Shown in pieces: positions 21,216 to 33,217 of a DNA stretch of 64,000 nucleotides. The stretch is from Lasioglossum baleicum. Its lineage: Eukaryota; Arthropoda; Insecta; Hymenoptera; Halictidae. Both the position numbers and the translations under genes were made by a program. The notes beneath the pieces are model-generated. The model was not told the DNA's origin and ran no database searches. It was given only the letters and a program-made list of their open reading frames with translations. The number at the start of each line of letters is the position of its first letter. The stretch's first letter is position 1. The stretch covers positions 15,431,203-15,495,202 of the forward strand of contig NC_134939.1 of the NCBI RefSeq assembly GCF_051020765.1, in the 5' to 3' direction.

Positions 21216-21395
21216 TAGACTGCGGATCTTTATGCAAAATAAAAAGTGTCTGCATCGATTGCAAGAAATAGAAGCTAAATTGAACGTTATTTTAGAGGAG
21301 ATTATATATTGACATCTTCAATTCTTTAGATTTCACAACAATTTTGAATTTCATTTACTCAATCTTGCTATAAATGCATAAGGATCCGCAGTCTA
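21216..21395 (+). mobile_element. MITE, intact, 8-bp target duplication GAAATCAC
   Basis: This 180-bp copy has ends TAGACTGCGGATCTTTATGC and GCATAAGGATCCGCAGTCTA. The 8-bp target duplication GAAATCAC is exact (21208-21215 and 21396-21403). It is the cleanest reference copy for the family. Confidence 0.92.
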
Positions 21396-21403
21396 GAAAT
21401 CAC

Positions 21404-22785
21404 ATATGACAATTTTTTAGTACACAGTCGTTAAACTAGTCCCATCATCATAATCCAGTGTTCAGTTACGCGGAATTACACGATCGCTTAGCGAGCCTAA
21501 GAAAATTGCAAGCAACATCGAGAAACATGCGAAACGGGAAAAATCCCTTTGTAAATTGCATGATCTCCGCGTCGGCCATGAATGTCCCTTATATTTCATA
21601 CGACTCCTGTAAGTGTGTATTATTGCGGAGTTTCTCGATGTGTAGTTGCCTGCCATAAGTCATCGGAACAATGCTTTCACGGCCGCATAGGTATTATTTG
21701 CTCCACCTCTGTGCTCGAAGCATGATCTATAATCTATGCGTTCGAGAGAATAGTTCGAAATATATTATACTTATTACTCGTCACGTGGAACCTTTTGCAC
21801 GATAAACGACCAACATGAATTTCACACGATTACTTTTTACACAGATAACAATATCTACAAGTAGCGTTCACGCTTTCAGTAAAATTTAATTAACCCTCCA
21901 GACAAAATCCAGACGAACTTTATTATAGTTCACGAACAATCGTGCAGTGGGTGATCAAATTACTAGAATATATTTTTCAACCACGTGACGAATAATGTAC
22001 AGCTCGATGTACATTCGTAATTATCAAACATTGATACAAAAATGATAAGAATTCAATGTACCTAGACTACCATTTCAAAATTGTATATTTTAATCTAAAA
22101 TTTTCCACTTACGGAAGTGGTTATAATAATTTCAACCCACTGCATCTCTTTACTGATATGGCGGACCAATTGAGAATCTGTCAATGTTGTATCCAGAGTC
22201 GCCTGACTGAGATTCGTGTCCCCACTCTATCTTCCCCTTCTACGACGCTGTTCCCCACGCTTCAGTAACCTTCTCCTCATCTGGCGACTCTGGTTGAATC
22301 GCGTTAATAAAATACGAAGCCCTGGTTCATTTAGTATCTGATCTTCTTCGTAGAAGATGATGTAGCCAACGTGCTAGAAGCTTTCAATACCGTTGAACAA
22401 CACTCGCTATTATCACGTTTGAATGCCATTTTTACATCCCAATCCGAAATCATTGGTTCTCGAGCTCCATTACGAGTATACTCTAATCGTAAGCCATCGT
22501 ACTTACGTTTACAACAACGTTTCAGAGAATACGAACTCGTAATAATAACTTATTGGACGTGATTGCATACTAGACATGACTCGCGATTTCTATGCTTCTT
22601 TCGCGGTACGAGATCGAACGGGTTCACTAAAAACTAGCACGCTGAACCGAGCATAAGGTTGCTGATTAATAGACGAAATCTGGTACACGAGGTAACAGTA
22701 AATTCCTTTTATTCGCAGAAAAATCGTTTTTACTGTCTCGCGGGGTTTAGAGCGTAGCTTGGAATGCTGTCAGCCGGTATTGGCG
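21404..22785. other. No recognised gene
   Basis: This is AT-rich DNA. A 66-codon frame at 21458-21658 crosses a GTAAGTG donor-like word at about 21610, but neither an acceptor nor homology is evident. Confidence 0.4.
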
Positions 22786-22880
22786 TATATAAAAGTTACA
22801 GGAAACATGTCCGGGTTCAAACAGCCATATTTCACGAGGCGAACTCTCACGAGGAGAGAGGAGATACACGCTGAACATAG
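22786..22880 (+). promoter_or_regulatory. Possible TATA promoter and short 5' UTR exon
   Basis: TATATAAAAG at 22786-22795 is followed by TTCAAAC at about 22816, about 30 bases on, where an initiator would sit. About 60 bases later AACATAG|GTAACC at 22881 could be a splice donor. No downstream coding exon is recognised, so this rests on spacing alone. Confidence 0.25.
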
Positions 22881-23403
22881 GTAACCGTGGCCCTTCGCAA
22901 GGTTGTGTATTTTCCTCGGACCCTCTCGAACGATTCTAGCCAGGGCTTGAAACGGGCCCGAAAATAACTGGTTGAAACTGTTACGTTTCTAGTATGATTG
23001 AAACAGTTATGGAGGACCGATACTCTGAATAACTTTTATAAAGGACCGACATTTTGGTTGATATCGGTTTCGATTCCTTCGTACATTGGATATCGATCCT
23101 CGTATCGGTTCTCGGACCATTATTTTTCGATCCTAAAGGGTGTCCCAACAAGAGTAGAATATTTAAATTTCAAACATAATACATACAGTCTTTTTTATTT
23201 AATACGGAAATTTGGATTTAATCATAAAGTAGACATGTGGCTTTGCTGGCACATTTGCGTTGTTTTGACGAAATTTTCAATCACATTTTGGCTGGATCTC
23301 AGTGACACAGCGTCTAATCTACTTCTTCAAGGCTTGGGTCTTCAAGGTTCAAACTTTTAACTCGAAACAACCCCAAAGAAAGAAATCCAAAGGCATAAAC
23401 CGA

Positions 23404-23490
23404 GATTGCAAGGGTGCGGGATGCGCCGGCTCATTTCTCGATAATGCAAAGTTAAGGTTCTTCAGTAGTCAAAAGCGCTAGATTTTCACC
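23404..23490 (+). repeat. Dispersed repeat, partner inverted at 24893-24958
   Basis: The words AAGGGTGCGGGATGCG and TTCAGTAGTCAAAA(G/A)CGCTAGAT occur here and, reverse-complemented, at 24893-24958. The pair bounds about 1.4 kb. The family is unknown. Confidence 0.65.
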
Positions 23491-24554
23491 ATTTTTGTTG
23501 TGTTGAAAGGCGATCCATTTTGATAACTGTCACTAGACTTTGTTAAGATTGTTACCAATCGTAGGATTTTCACTCTGAACGACTGGAAATGCGTCGTCCT
23601 AGCAAAAATTAACTCCAACAACTGAAAAAAGCGTTGGAACAAAATACAGCGAACTCAGCTTTGACTAATTCAGACACGCCGCGCCGCTGCGCTGGTAAAA
23701 AGTCTGCGAAACTCCAATTTTCGAGGCGCACGTAAGAAGATAACCGGCGCGGCGGCGCATTAAAATTAAAGCGGGCGAAGTGTTTGATAGCGGCGGCGGT
23801 AAAGGGGTGGTTAATAGAGCAATTTGCAGCTCTCGGCAATTTTTCCCATTGAAAGAGGATACTACTTTTTAAGGAAAGTGCATAATACGCTACAGTCAAT
23901 ATTAGTTTTACCGTCTACTCGGTCGAGAAAAAAGGAAGAAGTTGCGCGGGGTGTATCATGTTTCTCCGAAAAGGTGCATCAAACGTCTCTTGCCATTAGT
24001 GATATATCATGCTCGCGGAGTGGTATGTTAGCATTATAGACAGCGATTATCCATCCCCCTCGTTCGGGCGCGCGAGTGAAAGGGGTTTAGTGGGAAGGTG
24101 AAACGATCGAAACGGGAATCGGAGCAAAGAGAGAACCGAAAGCGAGGCGGGACCGAAAGATCGGACAGTGTTCGGGCCATCTTATTTTAAGGTCAACTGT
24201 AAACGAGCATAAGGTCGGCGAGGGGTGTGGGGCGTGGCGAGCATAAACAAACCTCGTGCCTCATATTTCGCAATAACAAATCAACTCGACACCTCGCCGC
24301 GCTCGGTATAATCAGCTAATTCGCGGTAACAACTTAATTCAGGCCTCCGTAACCCCGATTAAACAAACCGTAACTACTTAATTCGCTTAACGAGCGGTAT
24401 TGTTGCGCGGTAGGGCGAACGCCACAGAGCTCTTTCTGGAGGTGCGAATTTTGCACCCATCAGACGCCAGCACTCCCTCGGCTCCGGTGCACTTCGACCA
24501 CGTTTCAACATCATTTTCGCCAGGCCTCCAAATAAAACAGTTGCAGTATAGGTA

Positions 24555-24845
24555 CAGCGAACCATAGTAATATTCGGATACTTTTAAAAGGACCATAACA
24601 TTTTTCATATCGGATCATACGTCTTGGATATTTTTTCAGAAGTTAGAGCAATTAGTTTACTACAAGAGGTGAAACAAATTTTTGAAAACATTGCAATTGA
24701 TCGGAATTACAGAGAAAATACTAGACGTTGTTGTTTGCAACTTTTTTTCATGAAATTTTCACATTATGTGTAGAATTTACACAGATTTGCAAAATGTATT
24801 TTTAAAATTTTCTATATTGGCCCACATAAAAGAGTTGTAATTTAC
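24555..24845 (+). mobile_element. Tc1/mariner-like terminal region
   Basis: The TA-flanked start CAGCGAACCATAGTAATATT is homologous to the start at 12238. The following AT-rich 290 bases contain no transposase frame. The region runs up to GGCCCACATAAAA, which is also found, inverted, in the 12.2-kb copy. Confidence 0.5.
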
Positions 24846-24892
24846 GAGTATCGAATATAATATCGAAAATACGTGTATCGATTAATAGATCG

Positions 24893-24958
24893 ATCTTTTA
24901 TCTAGCGTTTTTGACTACTGAAAAGAAATGAAAACGCGCATCCCGCACCCTTTCAATC
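24893..24958 (-). repeat. Dispersed repeat, inverted partner of 23404-23490
   Basis: See the partner at 23404: about 65 bases are shared in opposite orientation, with the GGGTGCGGGATGCG core exact. Confidence 0.65.
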
Positions 24959-24959
24959 C

Positions 24960-25640
24960 TGGAGATACGAGACTACCCCCTTAACCGATAATTTACTTTT
25001 CCGTATCAGTACCAGCCGTGGTCCTAAGTGACATAGATGGAACAATAAGAGAGAGAAGAATCGTTCGCACTGGAATTCCGTGTTAACGAACCTCAGGAGA
25101 AAGGAAGTAAAGGGAAAGACATCGACGTGTCGTCTTGAAGAGCGGTAAAAGGGTTCTTCGTCATTTTCCATGAAAATTATAGTCATCTATGCGCGTAATC
25201 CCCTTTATAGCTGCGTTGCATCAAATTATAACTGCACAGCGCGCGCTGGAAGCGCACGGTCTCCTCTCTGTTCATCCTGTTCTCATTGGCGTACAACTCT
25301 ACCCCCTTCCCGGCCCTGTCCATCGTTTTCTGCCTTTTTTCGTCTCCTCGTAGATACGCGTCCTCGAAGCCTCGTAAAACGGCACATTCCGCCAATCATC
25401 CCGGCACATTGGCCAGACACGTAACCCCTCGACCCTGAGTGGCGGCCTAGCACAACTTAACCCCTAATTCTGCCGTTCGATCCACGTGCGACACACCGAT
25501 AAATCGATAAGTCATCGGTATCTGAGAACTATGACGCGGTCGCCCCCGTACGATCCGATAGTGCAATAAGCTGTGGATACGAGAAACGAGAAAGGATACG
25601 GATATAAGAAAGCATAATGAAAAAAAGAAATTCACGTATA
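24960..25640. other. No recognised gene
   Basis: This is a moderately GC-rich stretch with short opposite frames (84 and 70 codons at 25170-25424) and no motif. Confidence 0.4.
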
Positions 25641-25645
25641 AAATA

Positions 25646-25895
25646 TTAGGTTGGAACTACAGTTCTTAGCGATTTTAAATCAAAGTTCAAAGATAAGATT
25701 AAGACATTTAATCATAGGTTTATTGAATAACACGATAAGTCACGTAAAAAATGGCAAAAAGTAATAGGAGAGAATGGAAAATATGTTATTGAACTATGTA
25801 TTATTCATAGGTTTATTGAATAACATGATAAGTCGCGTAAAAAATGGCAAAACGTAATAGGAGAGAATGGAAAATATGTTATTGAACAAATCTAT
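25646..25895 (+). mobile_element. Mariner-like end with 93-bp tandem duplication
   Basis: TA followed by TTAGGTTGGAACTACAGTTC resembles mariner terminal repeats (TTAGGTTG...). Starting at 25712 a 93-bp unit is present twice (TCATAGGTTTATTGAATAAC at 25712 and 25805), ending AAAATATGTTATTGAAC. No opposite terminal repeat is seen within 1 kb. Confidence 0.45.
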
Positions 25896-27650
25896 GTATA
25901 AATATCCTAATTTTATCTGTGAGTTTTAATTTAATATTTATTTAGCACCACATTTCTTTAGCACTCTGTAAATTACTGCAGGATGTATGACTGTTTGCCT
26001 AATGCATATCTGAAATGAATATAATAATTTCTATGGGTCCATAGAACGTGTTATTTCGGGATTAAATTTTTAGAAATAGGTATTCCTTTGGGTTGTGTTG
26101 AAGATAAAAATAGTATATAAAAAACACAACTAAAAATAAACTTCAAAATTTCCAGTTAACATTTTTAAAGTTTCGCATCATTGAGAAAGTGTAATTTCGA
26201 TGTTTATCGGGCGTATCTCTAATTCATAATTACATAAATGCATGTTCTTATTAAACTGCCGTCATTATCACGATGATCGGGCGATGGATAAGATTTTGAG
26301 TAACGCCCATTTGTACTATGAATCTCAGGATTCTGCGTATCTCTTTGCGATCGGAGATCGATCAATCGTAGAAGGAACATTCATAAGTATTTAATATGCA
26401 CGAATAATCCTGGGGAGTAATTAAAGTCGGTTGGTCGGAGCACGGATACATCATAATCGTGCGTGTAAATTAATTTTAATATACGACGTGATATTCCGTA
26501 CGACGTGTATGAATTTACACGCGTGCGTGAGAGAATAATTATAAATTTTCCATAAGAAACTGGGATGAACAGACTTGATATGTTTTATAAATTGAATATA
26601 TTAATAATTTAATATAACTGTAGCCTGTAATTAAAGTGTGATTGAATTTTTTTGAAAATGATGAATATATTTTTGGATATAAATGTAGTTTTTAAATGTA
26701 TCAATTTTCTGCTAATCATCTTCTATGTGTTTAGTTACTAGAAATCACTATTATTCTTTTAAAAGCACTTCGAATCAGTCAGATAATAAACATTGTCACT
26801 ACTTTCTTCTGTAAACGCTTGAACATTTGGAGCCTAAAGATAACTTTAAAAGAAATGTGTCTCTATTACTACATTTTCATATCAATAATTGTTAACAATT
26901 TCTTGCAATACTCCCAATTTTAATCATTTCACTTAATAACTTTTCAAATCATTCTATGATATCAACTACAAACGTTGATATTTTAGTGGCAAAGATTGAG
27001 CTTTGTAAGAATTACAAGATTTAATTGATTTAGATATTTCACAATTTGTTAAATACTATGATCTTGAATAAGACAACTTATTCAAAAACTCTGAAATCAA
27101 TCGTTTGATTGCTACGTAGCAAGATTGAGTCCTGTAATAATAAATGTAATAATTTATGTTTGACTAAAGAAATTTATACGACGATTTCCAATGGGGGCAG
27201 CTTCGCAATTCCGTAATTGTAAAATGACGCGGTCACCGTTAACAAGATTTGCATTAGAAACACCGATATCTTCGTGTCAGCGGTAGAACATAACATGTCC
27301 CATTGTTATGCGGTGAAATGCGTTGAACTCTAATAAAAATGTCTTCGAGGCCCCCTTCACGTCTCTCAAAAAGGTTCCTTGACGTTCTTCAAGTTGGAAT
27401 CTCGAGGGTAGAAAAAGCCGCGATGGCACTGGGAGGACGTGCCAACCTGTAATTGTTCTCCGATGTAATTGCCCCCTGGACTTCTCTCGTTCGTGCACGA
27501 CCTGGAAATCCGTGCACCGTCCCTGCGCGGCGGCAGAATTCTCAGGAGCCGATTTCGAAACAGGACGTTTATTGCGAGTCGTTTCAACCATTATGGAATC
27601 GTTGCTTAAGGGTGATTATTTTCTCGCGGAAGTACAGTTCAAGCTCGGAA
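25896..27650. other. AT-rich stretch without recognised gene
   Basis: This is strongly AT-rich up to about 27180. A GC-richer segment at 27190-27600 has opposite frames of 104 and 95 codons without motifs. Confidence 0.45.
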
Positions 27651-27659
27651 CAATACAAC

Positions 27660-27897
27660 AAGTTAATAGTCCCATTTTCGATACCTAAGGAACGATCTTC
27701 ACGCAATTTTCATTATTACAGTGTCATTATTCATATTTAAACGACGGAACTGCGAGCTATAATTCTGTACATGTTCATCGATTTATTGACGTTACATCGG
27801 ATTAGCGTTAATAATATCATTGCTTCCCAGATGACTAGTCCTATTTTCGATACGAAATGATCTTCACGCAATTTTCATTAGTACAGTGTCATTATAG
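27660..27897 (+). repeat. Direct duplication of about 72 bases
   Basis: The segment around 27667-27733 (AGTCCCATTTTCGATAC...GATCTTCACGCAATTTTCATT...ACAGTGTCATTAT) is repeated at 27836-27893 with the same order of words and small indels. This is a local duplication of unknown origin. Confidence 0.7.
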
Positions 27898-28449
27898 GCA
27901 TTGTGACATATGCACGAGCTACGAGCGGTTAGAAATGGTGGAAATCGTAGTTTTTCAGGAGTTTCGATCAGTTTCTGCTTAAAATCCACAGAATCGTACA
28001 TCTTTCGATGCGAAAGCATAACTAACATAGATCTACAAAACATATATTTAAAATTTTCATCACAAATACTTTTTTTATTTTTGCATGCAACCTTGTAAAT
28101 TGTGATTTTTGGAAAATCTTTTCTGCGGATCGTTTAGTAAACCAATGCTTCTAATTGCTTACAAAAAACATCAGGTCGCTTGGTACAATTATAAAAGAGT
28201 TATTCTGTTTGAAAGGGCGTACGAATTCTTACAAGACTGACTGTATATATTAGGTTGTAATTGTAATTGTAATGTGTGCTCTGGATATTATTAAGCAACC
28301 TGAACAAACATTAATGTCTAAGCTTCTATACATTTAGTCTATCAGTATTCTCAATACATACATTGTGCAGATTGGTCGGAAACGCGACAAACTTTTGGAA
28401 CAACCGAGTACTATGACTGGATATTTACTTCTTGAAGAACGTGACCCTA

Positions 28450-29193
28450 TTCGACCTAATATTTTCGGGTTCTCGCACACCTCTGGAGCTAAGCTCTCGC
28501 GAGTGTCCTGTCCCGGTTAAACGCGGCAGAAAGGAGCAAAAGGAGATTGGTGGTATCGGTCGGATGATCGCTTGTGTGTTGGTGTGCCGTGGCTCCGGAA
28601 TCGGACGGAAGACGAAGTGTCACGTCCACGGATGAGCGACAACGACACGCAGCGGTTCGCGAGAGGGACGAAAGGGAGCAAAACGGAGTCGAAGAGGAAG
28701 CGTGAGACGCGTAGATCGAGAAGGACCGAGGCGGTTCAAGTGTTGTTCGCGAGACAAAGAGACTATTTCGAGGCGAAAAGAGCAAAGGGAAGGAGCGAAA
28801 AGGGTTGAGGAATAAAAGGAAAGAAGACGGAGAAGAAACTGTGAAGGGGGTGGGGGAGAGAGAGAGGAAGGGAGGGAGTAGGGGTTCGGTGTGGTTAGGA
28901 AGAAAGAGGAAGGAAGAGGGGGCTGCTGCGCGCTGAAGATCGGAGAAAACTGACAACGAGGGAGTAGAAAAGAGTATCGAAGGAGGAAGAGGAGCGAGAC
29001 CTGAATCGGGAGAAGAGTTCGATACGTTTATGGAGAGGTTCGAAGTCGAGGAATTAGGGCCGGGAACATAATTATCCGCCAAGTCAAGGAACCCAAAGGC
29101 CGCCAGATAGAGAGAAACCGAACGACCAGAAAAGACAGAAGAGAAAGTAGTGTGTCGTGTGTGTGTCTGTCTCTCTGTGTGCTGCTGCAACGG
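28450..29193 (+). other. Purine-rich 5'-UTR-like segment ending in splice donor
   Basis: About 740 bases are strongly purine-rich on the plus strand (runs of GAAAGGAG, GAGAGAGAG) and CpG-containing, unlike the AT-rich flanks. The segment ends CTGCAACG|GTGAGGATC, a good splice donor at 29193-29194. This is the composition of long 5' untranslated exons in insects. A 233-codon minus-strand frame (28489-29190) is serine/proline-rich low complexity, the mirror of the purine bias, and I do not call it a gene. The coding exon, if any, lies outside or far downstream. Confidence 0.35.
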
Positions 29194-29381
29194 TGAGGAT
29201 CAGGTGGACGAGGGGGAGGGGACAGAGGAGAAGGATAGGGAGTCGCAAAGAGAATCTTATTCTTTGGTGCGGCTGGAATCCGAAATGTTCGGGGGGCGCA
29301 TTATCTTCTTCTTACCGCGGCCAGTCAGCGCCACTCGCGGATTCCACGCTACGACCGTGTGCACCTATACACGCTTTCCTG

Positions 29382-29402
29382 ATATATATATATATATATA
29401 TA
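29382..29402. repeat. TA microsatellite
   Basis: About ten TA dinucleotides in a row are followed by an imperfect continuation to about 29417. Confidence 0.95.
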
Positions 29403-29419
29403 CAGATACATATATATCC

Positions 29420-30900
29420 GTGCTTATTGTTGTTACAATTCTGTTACGTTTACGTGCTTTCATTTTTTCTAGGCAGTACTCTCGAACGTTTCTCTTTATT
29501 TATTTATTTAACCCCTTGCCGAACTATTTTCTTTACGGCTGCACCGATTGAAACGTTTCCATTCGCAAAAATGTCAGAAGAGAAAAGAGAATTTATATGT
29601 GCGTATTTTTTAATACAACTATTAATATTTCTAGTTTACATTAGCATTTTATTAATAAGTATTTTGAAGCACCTTCGGAACAGAGAGGATAAGAATAATA
29701 ATAGGTTAAAAATAGTTTTAATATTGTATGAAACAAGCGATGAAACATAGGCTGACTTTTTGGAACGGATGATCCTTTACCCATCGGAACATAAGAAGCA
29801 GTACCCTTTTTAATCCGTGACAAGGTATATGATCATTGACTTTTTTGTCGTCCCTTGTGACAAGGTGAGAAATTGAAATGTGGCTGTCTGCCGAGCAATT
29901 ACGATTTCAGCTGTTCGTAACACAGCAACATGTCAATTGCGATCCCTTTAAAACTCACAAATAATTATATTCTTTCCTTCCGAGATTGAAAGCTCCTAGA
30001 AAAAAAATTAAGAAACAGTGCGCAATGCTTAAAAATGAAATGTGGAACGTTTGGACAATGTTTCGAAGGTTATTTTTCCATAATGCGATATGTTATCGAG
30101 TAATTATCTTGCAATTTTATCAGCAATTGTTTCACGATGAACGCTGTTTCAGATACTGTTTAAGAACGCAAAGTGTGCTATCAAATCTCTTGACTTTCCG
30201 TGAAGTAGGCTACGGGTGTACAAATAAAAAAAGACTTTTTCCGACTTTTTGGGCCAAAAACACCAATGCGTATCGGAGAAATTCGATAGGAATCGAGCGA
30301 ATGAAATAATACCAGACATAATCCTAAACGTACGGTCGGTTATGTCTAATTGAGCTGTCAGATAGCATTAAAATGACTGAAATCGAGTATCTGCGACACC
30401 GGTCGTCAAAAGGAAGGTGGATAGAGTCGCCAGTTGACCCGGTGAACAAATCTGAAGGAAAGATACCGCGGAAAGAGTGCCGATTCCGTAGTGGTAACGA
30501 GTTGAGATGGCCGAGAACATCGGCGGTGCCACTTCAAAGCGGGAATCCCGCGCAATCAGATTCTCTTGCCCTCCCTGCTCGGTTGAAAAACCGAGCGAGG
30601 GGCTACCACCTCTTCAGCCCTTCGTTCTCCTATCCTCTCTTTGGGCTGCCTGTTTGTGAGGATATCCGAAGGTAGCCACATCGAGTAACGATCATCTTGC
30701 AGCCGGAGCAATCTCGATGTTCAGCCGACCTCCGTTAACGCTACCGTTCTTCGCGTCTTTGTCATTGCTGCTCCTCATCAGTCATAATCAATGTTACGTG
30801 TCGATAGCCGATAGAAATGATGGAATGAGGTATTGACGCGTAAACTTCTGCTTAAGGGGTTATACAGTTATAAGATTATAATAGTAAGCTATTATAACTG
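29420..30900. other. No recognised gene
   Basis: This is mixed AT-rich DNA with a GC-richer part at 30360-30760 carrying a 100-codon plus-strand frame. No domain is recognised. Confidence 0.4.
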
Positions 30901-30907
30901 TTACAAT

Positions 30908-31010
30908 TAGGATCTTTATGCATTCATGACAAGAATGACAATTTATGACAAAAATGAGTAGGTGAAATTAAAGTAGTGAAAAGTTTTATGTTAGTAAAAA
31001 TACTATTTTC
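30908..31010 (-). mobile_element. MITE fragment, reverse orientation
   Basis: TAGGATCTTTATGCATTCATGACAAGAATGAC, followed by TTTATGACAAAAATGAGTAGG, matches the right end of the TAGACTGCGG family read backwards. The opposite end is lost. Confidence 0.5.
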
Positions 31011-32551
31011 CAATAATATTTTCCAAGATGGATTGATATTATTTGTATCATATTTAGTATTGAATAGTTATTTAGGTTTAATGTAATAATAAGGCTTAAT
31101 ATTATAAACGGTATAGTATTAAGGTTTCATTTTAAATGTGTTGAAAATTAACGTCGAAATTGTTGTTATACATCGGTACAGAAAATTTTTAATTATTTAT
31201 TAAAGAAGATGTGCTATGACGTTAACAGAGTTGTTAATTAAGGATAATTTTCTATTACATTACAATTGCAATATCAGTTTCTTCCAACACGGTACTCTCA
31301 TACTTGTTTTATATCATTAACGCGGTAATAAACACTTATTTTCTGAGATGACAAGAAACGAATATTGTGATTATTGTAATTTTCCCTTGATTGATATCTT
31401 TTACATGTTTCGATCACTAATTTGCATAACTTAGAACACGGAACAGCGTTATTGAGATAATATAGTGATGCACACGCGTTACCTGTGTTTTTTTTCTGAT
31501 TACTTGCTTCAGTAATACGCCTCAGAAAATACCCCCGACGACAGTAACGGGTAATTACGACTGCGTAAAATATTACACCCGTATTAACGCGGGGAGTGTA
31601 CTTCTATAATAATTGAAAGCATTTATGCGTTAACGTCGTAAATTCGGATTTTAATGTCCTCCGCGTTACCTTGCGGATCCAATTTGGTTTGGTTACCCGA
31701 GGTACAGTTTAACGAAAGTGAGCGAGATATTTAGGAGACCCAAATTAGACAACCTACCCTATATAGTCTCGTTAATATTATAACAAATTATATATTACCA
31801 TTTTGATAAAACGAACAGACTTGTGGACAGAGATGTGCATATCGAATATTTTCGCACAATAGTGTAAATGCACGATCAAACAAGTTAGTGTAGTTTGCCT
31901 ACACGAAATCCAGCCATAAATTTGTGGTTGTCGAGTGATACCTGATAACAAGTAATAGGCTTCTTTTCAATACGAATGAATAGGTGTGAAATAACTGTTG
32001 GAACAGTTAGTCTTGCCCTGGCGACTGTTCTGAGTGAAGTGCCACAAAGGTTCGGGGCGAGCATGAAGAAAACTTAGCAGTAAATCTGTTACGGCTATAA
32101 ACGATGGTGCGTGCTGCGTTACACGTGTGAAAACACGCACCGGGAATACGGTTATTATACGTATCTATAAATCCATTTTAAGTACCGAGATCTATACACG
32201 CGTGAATACCTCTCCGAGGTTGTGCTCGTATTGCGGACGATTTTGACCGATCGTTTCAGGTGACAGCACAGATTAATTGTGCAATTAAACGACACGCGGT
32301 ACTAGCTCCAGGAAAAGCCTCGGTTTCTTCGTTTTCTCCGTTCGTTTGCCCATCCTACGAACAAGATTATGATTTTTGGTTCGGCTCGCGTGATGACCGA
32401 AGGAATTCCTCCCGATAAAAACGTTTGATTCGATCCATTACGCGTGTAAATAATCCCACACTTGAACCTATATTTATCCAGAACAAAATGGAATGGTTTT
32501 ATGGTGAATAATTCACCACTTTTCATAGATATACGGGGCCAGGAAAAGGAA
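31011..32551. other. AT-rich stretch without recognised gene
   Basis: I see no open frame over about 90 codons with a motif, and no repeat structure beyond simple AT richness. Confidence 0.45.
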
Positions 32552-32852
32552 CCAACAGAAACATCCTGTAAAACAGGAGCCAAGTTCCTACAGCCGTAAA
32601 AAGTTGAGAGATCAAACGAAATACGGCCAAGTTCGTTAGCTTAGAAATACCTGTTCCAATACTGAAAAAAGCGTTTGTAAAAATTAGTTTAAAAGAACGC
32701 TATTTAATTTTTAAAGAGTTACATGGAGGGCTAAATTATTCAAACATCGCCGCTACCTAACACCTTTTATGGCCATTGGTTTAAAAAGTAATGGCCAAGT
32801 TTGTATAATTTAGCCTTGAACTTGGCTCCTGTTTACAGGATGTTTTTGTTGG
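32552..32852. mobile_element. Fold-back element with 36-base inverted ends
   Basis: The left arm 32552-32587 (CCAACAGAAACATCCTG...GGAGCCAAGTTC) pairs with the right arm 32818-32852, with one base mismatched and one base deleted. Inside, GGCTAAATTATTCAAAC (32729-32745) pairs with GTTTGTATAATTTAGCC (32799-32815), one mismatch. The 301-bp element is non-coding. No clear target duplication is visible, so the superfamily is open. Confidence 0.7.
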
Positions 32853-33033
32853 GATTTCATCAATTTTTGTTGAATTCGAATTTTTGTTGAACTTGTTTTT
32901 GTTGTTCAATCATCACAAGTAGGTATTATTCTTATCCCTGATTCATTAAATCCTAAACATTTGTTATCTTCAAGGTGGACATTAAGTAAATTAATAAACG
33001 CATGTAAGTTTTACTACCTATTTATACCTATTT

Positions 33034-33217
33034 TAAAAGCGATTTTCGAGGTCCTATATCTCGGAACCTACTAATGTTGGAACATTAATGTTTTGTTAAT
33101 ATTGAGACATGATAGCATTTAAGAAGTGTACGAAATTACATCTCTCCATCTGCCTCTAGTGCCGAGTTATAAGCCTCTAAAAAAAACTTAGCTGGTGCAC
33201 TGCCGTGCACCTAGATT
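33034..33217 (+). repeat. Dispersed repeat, copy 1 (partner at 59706)
   Basis: AAAAGCGATTTTCGAGGTCC and the long following stretch match 59706-59926. The 3' end carries a perfect small hairpin GGTGCAC-TGCC-GTGCACC. Copy 1 lacks about 38 bases present in copy 2. Class unknown. Confidence 0.8.

Noticed and set aside
23140..23165. Transposon end (GGGTGTCCCAAC)
   Set aside because: Only one short end is visible, without TA or other target duplication or a partner.
28247..28300. Mariner MITE (TTAGGTTGTAATTG ... GCAACCTGA)
   Set aside because: The two ends match for only a few bases and the spacing is about 50 bases; too weak.
28489..29190. 233-codon minus-strand open frame
   Set aside because: It is serine/proline/leucine low complexity, the complement of a purine-rich stretch; no domain, and the plus strand looks like a leader ending in a splice donor.
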